A stretch of DNA of 64,000 nt, taken from contig CM075102.1 of NCBI GenBank assembly GCA_037576195.1, positions 31,120,745 through 31,184,744 of the forward strand, read 5' to 3'. Origin of the DNA: Phytoseiulus persimilis (Eukaryota > Arthropoda > Arachnida > Mesostigmata > Phytoseiidae). The number at the start of each line of letters is the position of its first letter. Within the stretch, counting starts at the first letter, position 1. A program made the translations under genes and the position numbers. Under the pieces are notes generated by a model, which saw nothing but the letters and a program-made list of their open reading frames with translations, searched no databases and was not told the DNA's origin. Positions 25,801-37,800 of this stretch are shown one piece after another.

Positions 25801-28800
25801 TTATAAACCTCCCAGATCGAGATCGACGTCGAAATCGGTTGATAATGTCGGTGCCGCCAGCACTTCTTCGTATGGCCCAAGATCTTATGACGCCGTTTTG
25901 TAAGTGCAAAACCCGCTGAATCCGATTGATCACGTCGGACTCTGTCTGTTAGCTAATGCGATCGAATCACTCTCCAGCTACGATGAACCGGTGCGGCTCA
26001 GGAAGGCAGGTCACGGCCAGGAAACCGAACTTTCGAAGCGTATTTCCACTCTACAGGTTAGTTCCGGCACAGACTTGTAGTGATAATACGGATGAGACTC
26101 GTGTGTGATTTTGTGTTTGCTTCCTCTAAACTTTCGGGCCCTGTGTGGAAATGCTTGAAGTCCGCTTAGAAGCTTGGTGTGGCTTCACTGTCGTTGAACC
26201 AGCTCACTCCCAAACTCCCTCTCTATACTCCCGTCTGTTGTTCCTGAGAGGAAACCCACTCCCTCGACGGCCGGGTATTTTACCAGCGAAGGTGAACAGG
26301 AACAGATCCGGAAGAGTTACAGAGCCTCGTTAGGGGTTCCGATGGTCATTCGGTTGCGATTCGAGAGCCACGAGGAGGTCCTTCAGACAAACGGGAGAAA
26401 TCAGGAGTCAGGAGGAGGAATAGACAGAGGAGCTGCGAGTCATAATCACTCAGCCAATCTTCGATTAACAAATGTAGATGGCAGAGTGACAGCGCGAGCT
26501 TAATCCGGACACGGGATCGCCAGCAAGCGAGAGAGTTGACAACTGACCAGCGGCATGTGCTCTTTGTACTGACGGAGTCTTCTGTATCCTCAACAAATCG
26601 GCTTCCTCCTGACTCCCTCGGGTTTCTCTGCTGTTTCAGTCTTTCCGGCGCTCGTTGGTCGAGCAAGGGGGGACCCCTCTGCAGGCTGCTGTGGCGTTGG
26701 CGATCGTAATGTTCTGGATCTACTGTCCTTTCTTCCTTCTGTCGTTCAGGAGTCTGTGCTGTCTCGCTGTTCTGTTTCTAGTCTTCTTCAAATAACCAGG
26801 CGCGACCGAGTTCCCCACGGGAGCGACAAGCGTAACTGAAGAGAACTGAGAAGAAAGTTCTCAACTGGCTGGAAGAGGAAGAATATTTCCTCCAGCCGGC
26901 GAGTTGTTACCTAATCTACGAGAAAGCCACTGTGTTTGTGTATGGGAAACACTTTGAATAAAAATGGAGTTCTCACTGCTGAGTTGTCGATACGGATTTT
27001 TGTCATAACTTCGTCGTGTGCTCAGGGAGTGACAGCTATCATGGTTGGAGTCGAGCTCTGTGCCGAGCACAGTTATTCCCCCATGATCCAATACACAACG
27101 GAGTCTCCATAACGGTTCCCCTCTTTTTCTGCGACAGATCGTCGAGGAAGAGGAGCCGCCCCCTCTGCCGCCTCGAGGGATCCGACGGTGCAAGTCGGAG
27201 AGCGACATCGATTCGTCCGATTCCATCTACTACGACTGCTTGGACCCGGACGATATGCGCTTCGTGCGTTGGGCGAAGGAAGACGACGTTCGCTTCTACG
27301 ACAGAGTCACCGACGAGAGTCAGAGCAATTCGGTATCTCAAAGCACTCCGCCACCGTCAGCTTCTCCCAGTGAAACCAACCTTCAAGGTGAGCCGGGACA
27401 GATCGGTCCGTTCTCCCTGCTCCCGCGAATCCGCCGCCTTGCGTCTCTGCGACAGAGAACCGCAACCACGATTCTCGCTCACTCCAGTCTTGCTGGCCTT
27501 CAGATCTGGTGCAGCCGACGCTCCCGAAATCATCCACCGCCAAGGATCCGAGTTTGGATTCGGACTCCGACTGGTCCGATCAGCCCGTTCAGAAACCATC
27601 GCCTTCGATCCTGTTGAAGAAGAAACCACTGTCGGCTAGGACCGCGAGGGATCTCGGCGGCTCCTCGACAGACACCGATAGCCAGATGTCACCACAGATT
27701 GCACAGCCTCGTAAACGTCATTTCAAGTAGGATTCCGCTTTCTGTTCGCAACACGCCCTCTCGATTTATCATCCTTCGCATCCATTACCCCGACATCGCA
27801 ATCTAAAAGATTGTCCCTGTAGATCCCAATTCAGCTCGATTTGAGCTCGCTCTAAATTTGCCCGGAAGTTCTGCGCACAGAGTCGGTCCCTTCATCGTGG
27901 TTCGGTCAGCTCCCCATTGCAGACTTTGAATGTCGTTCCGTTTTCCAAGGGCTGACAGTGAGACACACGCGCGCGCAAGCAGCTCGATAGACTGCCGGAA
28001 AGATAGTCAGTCCTACTCGATTCACTGCTTTCCCGCTTTCGGCCTAATCTCTTGTCGATCGCCTCCTCTCTCGAAGAGCATGCGACTGGCCTGCCACACC
28101 TTACCATCGTGGATCTGTTCCAATTTGGTTCATGGAATCAATGCAAGTTACGGTGAAGAGCTCAGTTACTCGAGTGAACGACAACAGGGAATGAGCTCGA
28201 CGAGTCCACTGAGCCAAGCATTGTACTAGTTTCCCTGAACACGAGAACGTTTTCGGGTAACACGCATCCCGGTCCAACACGGACTAGACTTTCGTCATCA
28301 GGGTCAGCCAACATGTGTTGTCATTTCGCACAGACAAAAACGGCTAGCAAAGTGCGGAAGTCGAAAGCTGAAGTCGGTTGCCGCTGGTCGAATTTCACAC
28401 GGCTCCTCTTGGAATGGATCTGCTGTTCGTATGTCGATCACGTCATAAGTCGCTAGCATCATGATATGTTCTCCGAGTTGTGATTCTTCTGGGCTGTCAC
28501 CCGTCCTACTGCCAGTTTCCCCCGATTCTCTCGGTTGTATCGCGGAAGTGAGAGAGAGAGAGAGAGATATTAGAGAGAACAGAGAAGCCTGTCTCGAAAA
28601 GCACTTCGAATCGATACGAATTGTGTCCACATTGTTTGTGAGTCTTTGCTCTTGCAGGCGATCTCCAGTTCACTCAACGGTGGACCCCAAGATCCCCGAA
28701 GGATTCAAGCGCTACCAAGCTTCAGATTCGGGCGAAGATACGGACGATCTATTGAAGCGTGCTCAGGAAGTTCAGGATCAATTGCGGCAGCTTTTATCCT

Positions 28801-31800
28801 ACCGCACCGAACAGCTCAGAGGTACCCTCTCCCTACCTGAAGGTCCAGCCAGCAACTCGGAGAGCTAGTCCTAGAAATCCCGCAAGGACCACACGAACTT
28901 TGTAGAACGGAATGTTCTTCTGTAGCCTAAATGTTCCGCTGGCCGACGTTCGGAGGCTTCTGAAAGTCTCCTTCTGACGATTCGCTCGTTCTCCTGGCCC
29001 TTGAAAACGTCAGTCGGAGAGCCGGTCGTGGCCTGACAGATAGAGCAGCAGAGTGACCGACCGACTGACTGACCGGCCGGTAAAGCATTCAACCGGAGGA
29101 CCAACCGGCGCGAGTCCCTCTTCCAAAGTGCCCCGACCGAATGCTGTGAGTGATCCGTTCCTTCCTCTAGTGTAATGTGTCACGCTGCCTCACATCGAGC
29201 AGCCGACGGCTTGCATCGCTGGCGTTGGAATATGAGAGTGGACTCGCTGACCGACCGACCGACCGACTGACTCACTCACGAGGCAGATATTGTGGTTCGA
29301 ACGCAGGATGACTCGCTGTGGCCTGGCATGTTTTGCAAGGTTGCTCCGACGGAATTGCAGTAGGTCGGATTTTTCGTCATTGAGTTCGGGTGGTCTGCTC
29401 CTGCGTTGCTCGAAACAGCTTCTGGAACGATTTCAAGTCGAGACCGTGAAGTTGGTTGGTCGGTCGGCAGCAAGGTTGGCTGGCTAGCTCGTTTACCCGC
29501 ACCATCGCTTGCTTCCTTGCTGTTCGGTTGCAGGCGAGCCGACCGGCTGGATAGCCCAGAGTTACTGAAAGATTCCAGACCGCGCAGCTGCGGCAAAACG
29601 AGATGCGAAAGTCGAACGGGCTTCAGTTGAGGCAGAGGATATTCTGTTGCTTGTCCCAACGACGATGGCTAGTGTGTTTACTTAAGAGGCCTTTTGCGGA
29701 GGCTGCAGCATTGGACGCGGCAGCCCGAGTCGACTTTCTAATGCATTCGCAGCTGTCTAACGCTCTTCAAAAGCGCTATTTTTTCGACAACGCTGCTCCA
29801 ACGCGACCCTTGCAATCCATAGTCTTCAGGACATCTCCTTCCATCCGAGCTCAAGGAACTCGCGGTGCCATCTTTCCCCAAGGATCACGTCGAACAACTC
29901 CTCTCGTTTTGAAATGAGTCCAATCATCTACTATTTGACTCCTGCGGCTCTTGTTGCCGCTGACGTTCCATGCGGAACTTTTAGCCCGTCGGGGTTCGTA
30001 TCTTCGATGACAGGATATTGTCATTGCTTGATCCATGAAAGCGGAAAAGCTTAGCGAGTTCTTCGTGTCGCCAGAACCCATTAATCTGCTCCGTGGATAT
30101 ATTTGTACGTTGTGACGCTTGCTACGCCGGGGCCTGTGCTGCTCGGACTGTTCGTGTTCCAGTACGTTCCCGAATCAGTATTGAATCGAGAATATTCGCC
30201 GAGTGTTGCAATGTCGGAAAGAGGGAACGAGGAAGATCTAGGAACTACTCAACACGATGAAGGTTGGAGCGCTGCGTGAATGAGTACAATAAGCAGCCCT
30301 CTCAGGCGGACGACCTTGTGTTCGAAGATCGTGTGCGGCTACTTTGCTGTCGGCTGGCTTTGTTGACAATGTGACCAGGCTCCGGCGTTTTTGCTGCCAA
30401 AGCATCGCTTATGCTGGTGTATGGAGTAGCTCTTTGCTCGCATAGAGTCGCTGTAGATCGGATATTCTGTCGGAGTTCGAGATGTCGGATGAGATACATG
30501 GCCGATGGTCTTGAACTTCTCCAAATGCGTTCAACTCCCCGAGTTCGGTGTTTCGGAGTACAGGTAATTGGTGCATATCGTGCTGGAGGTGATTCTGTAA
30601 GGAGGCTGAGGGATCATCGAGTGATAGTTGTGCGCTAAGCCAGGATAACCGTCATCGAGACCCAGGAGGAGCTAAAACGAGTCATGTCCTCACGACAGAT
30701 TATTTTTCAGATTGTCGCGCAAAAGTTGCAAGATGACAGCTGCGAAAATGACACCCAAACCCACACACGCTCAATACAAACGTTACACATTTTGTGCGGA
30801 ATCTTATCCAGTTCATAATTGTCCTTTCCTCCTGAGTTCTGATTCTGCGAATAACTGAGAATCCGAAGCCGATCTCTGGGCGTTCAGTTCGATGGCGACT
30901 TGATGTTGGCATCTCCGATTCGGCCGAAAGAATTTACCTTATTGGAAATCCTTGCCAAATTGGAAATAAGTGGGAGAATTATGAAAAAAACTCCGTTCAT
31001 CCCACGAGATCAGTATAGAGCCGTATAGCGCCGTAGCCTCAGTTCTATTGTAATCAATCGTTTTCGGGTTCCTCCCAGAATACTATTCTTAGAGAGTTTT
31101 GAACGTAATGTGGGGCTCACAGCATTCCCTAACCGACTGATCCCGCTCAACAGTGTGCCTCGAAGCTGACATGTCGTCGTCTACAGACCCAGAGCCCGAA
31201 CCTGGGACACGTGGTGCAGCGCAGCAGAGCTATCCCGGAGACGATGGTCGAGGTGATGTGGTGTCCAGCGATTCAGAAGAGGAGAAGGAACTCACACCCC
31301 CACCTCTCGATCCCCGCGAAAAAGCTCTTAGACATGCGGCAAACGTCGCGCGCGAAATGGCTTCTTCCGAAGCTGCTTTCGTTGACGCCTTGAAACTCAT
31401 CGTGGAGGTGAATCTTACGACCGAATTTTGATCCAGTTCTATTGCCCTCAAATATTCTGGTGGCTCGGAAACGAACACTTCTCTGCATGTTCAGGATTTC
31501 AAAGGAGCGATCAATTCTGGACGCGAAGAACGCGGAGACATCTTGATACCAAACGAGGTTTTGGATCCCATCCTCCTGTACCTCCCGGAACTCCTAAAGT
31601 TTTCTTCTGATCTTCTCGAAAATCTCAACGCTCGCGTCGCTCGCTACGATGAAGACAAGGTGAATCTGGGTGTTTTGTTCCCCACGTTTCGGATATCGTC
31701 TCATCTCGTTCCGGTCCGTTCACGTTTCCCTGTCTCCTAGTCTGAGATTCGTTTTGAAATCGTTCCTGCAGGTGATAGCCGACGTCTTCGTCAAGATAGG

Positions 31801-34800
31801 GCAGTTTCTGAAGCTGTACGCACATTATATCAAAGACTACGAGGCAAGATGTACCTATCTTGAGGACGCTCGCAAGAAGTACCCTGAGTTCAATCATATC
31901 GTCCAGCAGTTCGAGGTCGGGTGGAGCAGAAACCAACATATTCTAGCTATTCCGAAGTGGTCTCTCGAACGAGATCGGCCCGATTCAATTTCTCGATTCG
32001 CTCATATTTCTGATTTTTCCTCCAGGCGAGTCCCCGCTGTAACAAGCTTTCCGTTATACAATACATGCTGAAGCCTGTGCAGCGTATTCCACAGTACCGC
32101 TTGTTGCTGGACGACTACTTCAAGCACCTACCCGAAGACCACCCGGACCGAACAAACGCTCAGCAGGGCTTGCATATTGTTAGTGCGGTGGCCGACCATG
32201 CGGATCAAACCATGAAACAAGGGGTAGGTGTTCCGGAACTTCGAGTATCGAACCTTTATCGCTGGTGATTAGGGAGCGGGTACTTCAGACGCCTTATCTG
32301 TCTTGCGCCAGAAGAAAAACGTTCGCAAGAGTCGAGCCGGTAAGCGGCAGGTCGATAACTTCTCCCACTGAATCACCTGTTTCCTTGTGCAGGAGAGTCA
32401 CGCAGAAATGGTGCGACTACAAAATAGTCTTGTGTCGACGAGATTCAACGTCTTCAAACCCGGAAGGGTGAGTTCCCTGGTGCTGAATGGTGTTGCATCA
32501 GGGGTTTGGTGAGAAGTTGAGAGCAGCGCACGATTTCTGCGATGCGTCAAGCAGAACGGAGCATTCTCGGCTCTTGAGTCAGGAATTGATTTTCTCTTCC
32601 AGATGCTCATTAAGAAAGGGAATCTACTGAAGCACAATAGGAAAACGCCTCAATGGAAGCACGTGGTCTTGGTAAGAGCTTTCTGCAGTTCCTTCATCTA
32701 AGACGTTTCGTGGCTGAGTACCTCCGGAAGTTTTCAGAATTTTCTCGGCGCTGTGATCGATACCCATGAGTGCCAGACGGAATTCTGTTGCGCTGAGCTG
32801 TCTCGGTGTTTCCTTGAAGGATTCCTAGGCTGACCCGCGTCAAAATCAAGAATCCGATGGCGGCAATCGCGCTCCCTCTATTGCCTGAACCTCCCTCGAA
32901 AAGTAATTCGGGAGCGGTCATGTTCTCGTGGAACCCTTCCGAAATTATTCGTCGAATCGCTTTAAATAATTCCAGAAACTGCGAAAGCCTGTCTAGACTT
33001 TGTCTGCTCGCATGTCTGCACGACCTCTCGCTCTTTCTTGAACGGCGAGCGAGGAAGGGTCGGTCCAGTATCGCGTAGCCGCCGCCTGGATAGAGAAGTA
33101 CAGATTTTTTTCTCGAATGCACCACTGCAGCAATCGACCTTTTCAACGTTGTCGGGAACGTTTCTGCGGCTCCGGTGCCAGTGTCGTTGTTGTTGTCTGG
33201 CCTCGACAGAAATTCTGTGAGAAGTTACGAAGCCTTCAACAGAACACAACCTCACGGCAAAGTTTAGCTTAGCTGGAAGAATACCGTGCGAGTGTATTTA
33301 CAAATTCAACACAGAACGCTGTCCGATGCAAACATATATTTGTCAAAACAGTTAGATGAACGCCAGAAGATAGATGTGGATACGGATGGGAAACATCGGG
33401 AGCGAGCGGCCGGATCGGGACCTCGAACAGGTTTCTTGGAGACGGCCGCGTTGTCGGTTGCAGCGGTTGCCAGTCTCAAGTTAGCAAAGAAGCCCTTCGG
33501 GACGTTTTTGGGAGCGAAGTTCTGTTGGAAGACGCTCATTCCTAACGGTCGGTAAGGTCATCGGCTTTCGGCGCCACGTTACGATCAGTGGAATCAGGTC
33601 ACTTGTTCACTTCGCCCCGAACGAACATCTGGCATTCGGCCGCCCTGTGAGATCTTCCTGAAGATTCGCGTCAGCTAAGTTTTCGGTTCCTCGAAGGTCC
33701 GACTATCGTACATGAGACGTTTGTTCAGAGGGAGGCGAGCGGGAATCGATCCAGTGAACAACTCGGATTTAGCCCTGCGGGAAGATGAGAGTTGTTGTTG
33801 GCCGTTATCGGACTGGAACAATTGAGCGGCGAGACCGCTCTTGATTGCAATCCGGAGCAGCTGCGGACTTCGCAAAGCATCAATCACGGGTCGTGCTCTA
33901 TCGGACACATTCGCGGAAAGGGAGCGTACGCCCATGGCGTAATTTCTTTTGTCGCACGCTGCTGAACTGTAATCCAACTTCCGCCGGCTGTGACCGGCAT
34001 ACGTCTTGCTGAAACGCGAAATCCGGATGCGAATTCCCACAACGCTTCCTTCCGCTCTGACCCAGAAGAGCTTTCGCCCGTTTCGATCCGCGGGTCCAGA
34101 CCCCGACTTCCTAAAAGCTTGTGCTTGCCGCGGGATCCGCTCAGTCATCGAGTTATCCGGAGCTTTTGTGCTCCGAAATTAACGGCAGGAAAGCAGGGGG
34201 ACGAGTGGAAGGAAAGGCCACCCGAGCCGTTTGTTTCCGACACGTTATCGTCAGACTTCAGGAACCTCGTGAACCTTGTACTCGTAGTCCGAGAACCGGT
34301 TCAGCGAACCCCTCAACAACCCTCGCTCCCATTCTCTTTCACGTCAAGTTCGACGGCCGTTCGTTTGATGGCACCATTCCTGGCGGGAACTCCCGATACG
34401 TATAGGCCTCTTGTCAGCGACCTACACTCAACAATGTCAACTCCCAAGAGAGCGGATGACGCCTCCTTAGCATACTTCTTCGTTGACTCAGAATTCCAAA
34501 AATGTTGCAGCTCATGAATCATCGAGAACTGTTGCTGCTCGATCTTTCCTCCGTTATTGCCTTCAAGTTCTTGTTACAAACAGTTTTGTAGACGAATCGA
34601 AATCGCCAGAATGTTACAGAAGCTGAGTGAAGATACCGGGCAGTTATAGCGCGGAACGCGTCATTTATTTCTGGAACTTTGTTTAGTGTATAGAATACCG
34701 TTGGGCGATAGGTAATCCTTGGCGTTGAAAAGTAGAGGAGAATCTGGGAGGAGATCACAGACGACCGCTCGGATCACATTCTACGAGCTGGAATTCGCGC

Positions 34801-37800
34801 CTTCCGCTTTGACTTTTTCCTCCTGATCCTCCGATTGAACTGTCGACCGATTCGCGAGCCACGAAATCAAGCGTTTATGGAGATGGTAGCCAGCGTACAT
34901 TGGCAAGGCTAGCAGTGCGACCACAGTAAGACCACAGAGTGCACCAATGCCGGCTAACGGGATGGCTACCAGACGACCCAGGAACACCGCACTTCTGATC
35001 ACCTTCCTCTGGAACGGCTTATTTGGCTTGTATCTGTATTTGCATCCAAACACACTCAGCTCACTGAAGTGGTCGCCGAAAAACTTCATGTGCCGAAGCT
35101 GGCCACCACACCGATAGCAGAAATGGGTCCGACAGTGTGCACAGTTCATATGGTCGCAGCCAGACGCCCTTTGGATGTAAATTTTGCATCGGGGACATTT
35201 CTGAGCGTTCCATTGACCTTCCGAAACGGATTTGGCCCACGATTTCAGCTGGGTTGAATGGGAAGATCTGTAGAGATCGCACGAGACTCCATCGTGATTC
35301 GCATCGCAGCGGAAACACCAGACCAGGAAGCAATGAGGGCACTTCCCGCCGTCGTACTGAACGACGATGGTGGCGCAGCGCGGACATCTCTTGTCTCCGC
35401 GCATCTGTCGAGCGAATTCGTCTCGAATCTGAGTTCGGCCACTTTCTTCGAGGATCTGCAGAACCAGACGGTCCGACACAAACTTATCACAGTTGGGACA
35501 CTCGATACGAGCGACGCAGCGCCTCACTTTGCGCTCCAGGTATTCAGCGAAACACATTGTACACACAGATACTCCGCAACATTCACGACGTTTTGACTTG
35601 TTCTCCTCCGAGAAACAGATTTCGCACATCGAGTTTGCACTGTCGAGTGGGTCACACGACACTCCATTGTCCTCACCGTGTTGCACAACAACTTCAAGTA
35701 TCTGTTCCGCGTCTGTTCGGGCCTTGTTTGAGGACAGCCGAAGGGAACCCAAAGCTTCGATCGTGGCGCCGGCCGTCATTGCGGCGGCATCTGTTACCTC
35801 TGTAGTGGCTCCGCTCGCCAGTTGGACTGGCGTTTTCGAATAGCGGCAAATGCTCCGTAGGCGAGAAGAAGCCGAAGGAGGAGGAGAACGACGACGATGA
35901 CGACAATGACGCTGAAGAGAAGAACAAGGAGACTGACGTCGACGACAACGTCGACGAGCCCAGGAATCAGCTTGCGTGGGATCACGCAACGAGCAGCTGG
36001 AGGAGAAGCCACAATAATTTTCCGTGCTCTACGGATGGCTACCACATCACGAAACGCGGCAAACCTGTCGGGAGAATCCAAGTTAAAAAAAATATTCCTC
36101 TTCAACTTGCTCGTCTCAGTGTGAAGTGTATTCCACTGCCGTTCGTTACACTGAATGACTCGATTCCTCTGGAAAGAGAACTCAGGCACTTCGGAGGCAG
36201 CCTTGAAACGTCGGTCCCTCGCGTGAACAACAACAAAACATATCTTCGCCCTAGACTGCTTCTACCACTTCCGCTAATTTTCGAGCTAACAGATGCCGAA
36301 TCGATTCGTGTGTGCGAAACTGTCATCAAATCGTGCTCCTTTGCTTCCCCATGGTATCGCGACCCACTAGCGACATCGACCGCAACGCCAGAAGATTCCG
36401 AAGAAACACTGGACACGGGAGGATGATCCGTTTCGAACGATTCATTCGACGAGTGAGCATCTGGGTCGATCTCGAGATGCTCTTGGGCGCTCACGAGCGT
36501 AGCACAGACCCACCTGTCCGCTCCATTTCCCTCTGATGAATTATATCCACGCTAAAAATATCAGTGAAGGTCGTAGCTCTTGAAATAATCATTTTGCTCG
36601 ATCATTCAACGATACGTTCGTGACCACTCACGAATCATCGAGAACTTACTGAGGGATAAATCATTTCTTCCGCTCATGCCTTCGCTGAGCATTCATTCAT
36701 ACTCAAGCGAGAGATTCGTTCTGTCAACAGCGGGCAAGTGGGATTACTTCTTGAACGAGCGACATACCGAAACACTGCAATCGAAACGCTCCGCGACGAC
36801 GATTCCGGCCATATTTCGTTGTTCGAGCGCGCACCGAAACCGAACTGGACTCTTGGAGACGCTGAGAGCAGACGATGTAAACTCCTCCCGAGCTCCACCC
36901 ATGCTATGAGCTGTTCTAGGGGCTGGCATTTCACTGCACACGACTCTCCCGATGCCTTGAACACGGAGAGGGTGGTTCCGACTTACAAGCAACCCCACGA
37001 GAATGGCGAACGCAGTCGAAGTTCTTCAGTCACCTGTCGGGACCCTGAACGGATGGATGTGCAGCACAGATTCGGGATGAGCGCTTCGAGGAACTTCCTC
37101 ATTACCAGCATGCGTGGATATGGACTGTCCGCTCTTTACCTACCCACGGCATCATGATCCCGTGAATATCGAATTGAACTTTCATCGGACATGGAACGGG
37201 GCTTATTCTCATTCATCGGGCCAAGGGAATCGGCGCGAGCCGAACCGGACCGTGATCGGGCCCGCGGAACTCACAATCATTGAGGAGTGATCCGATCAGT
37301 CGACATGAAAGATGGGAGTAACTCCACTGTAACTGTCGACGGAATCTTTGTGGTAATTTCGTGAGGAGCCCAAACGAACCCTAACTGACACAAACAGTCA
37401 CCTATTGTCCCCCGAATGGCCTTCAAACATGATGTTACTTAACAACGCCCGCGCAGAGACCCGTTTCTGGGCCAGGGACCAAGCTAGTTGCGAGTTGTCG
37501 CGCGGCTCCGTCTAGTACTCGGCAGTCCCGGAAGAAGAAAACTTCACATCATTTCAGCAATTTTTCTGGCGCTCGCGGAACGAACATTTCGCGACCGAAA
37601 CTGTAAACAAGTTGTGGTCTGCGATGGGAATCTGGACTTCAGTCGGACTTCGATGTGGGAAGAGGCCCGCGGAGCGGTTCCGATCGTGAATGGATCGAAG
37701 CGGCGGTAAATGACCCCCTTCGGAGTTTGAAACCAGTTCTGCGGGACAGTTTGGTTCACATGACATGCTCCGGCAGACAATGGTTGAGAAATCTTAGCAT

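Noticed and set aside
27016..27639. 207-codon + strand frame over the FGD6-like exons at 27138 and 27504
   Set aside because: It is a shadow. The phase-compatible frame with IVEEEEPPPLPPRGIRR and the flanking splice sites lies in another frame.
35794..36189. Long - strand frame with a very hydrophobic valine/leucine run, suggesting a membrane protein
   Set aside because: The hydrophobic run is another frame of a low-complexity GTC/TCT-rich tract. The serine-rich frame at 35798-35911 splices in phase to the RNF217-like core instead.
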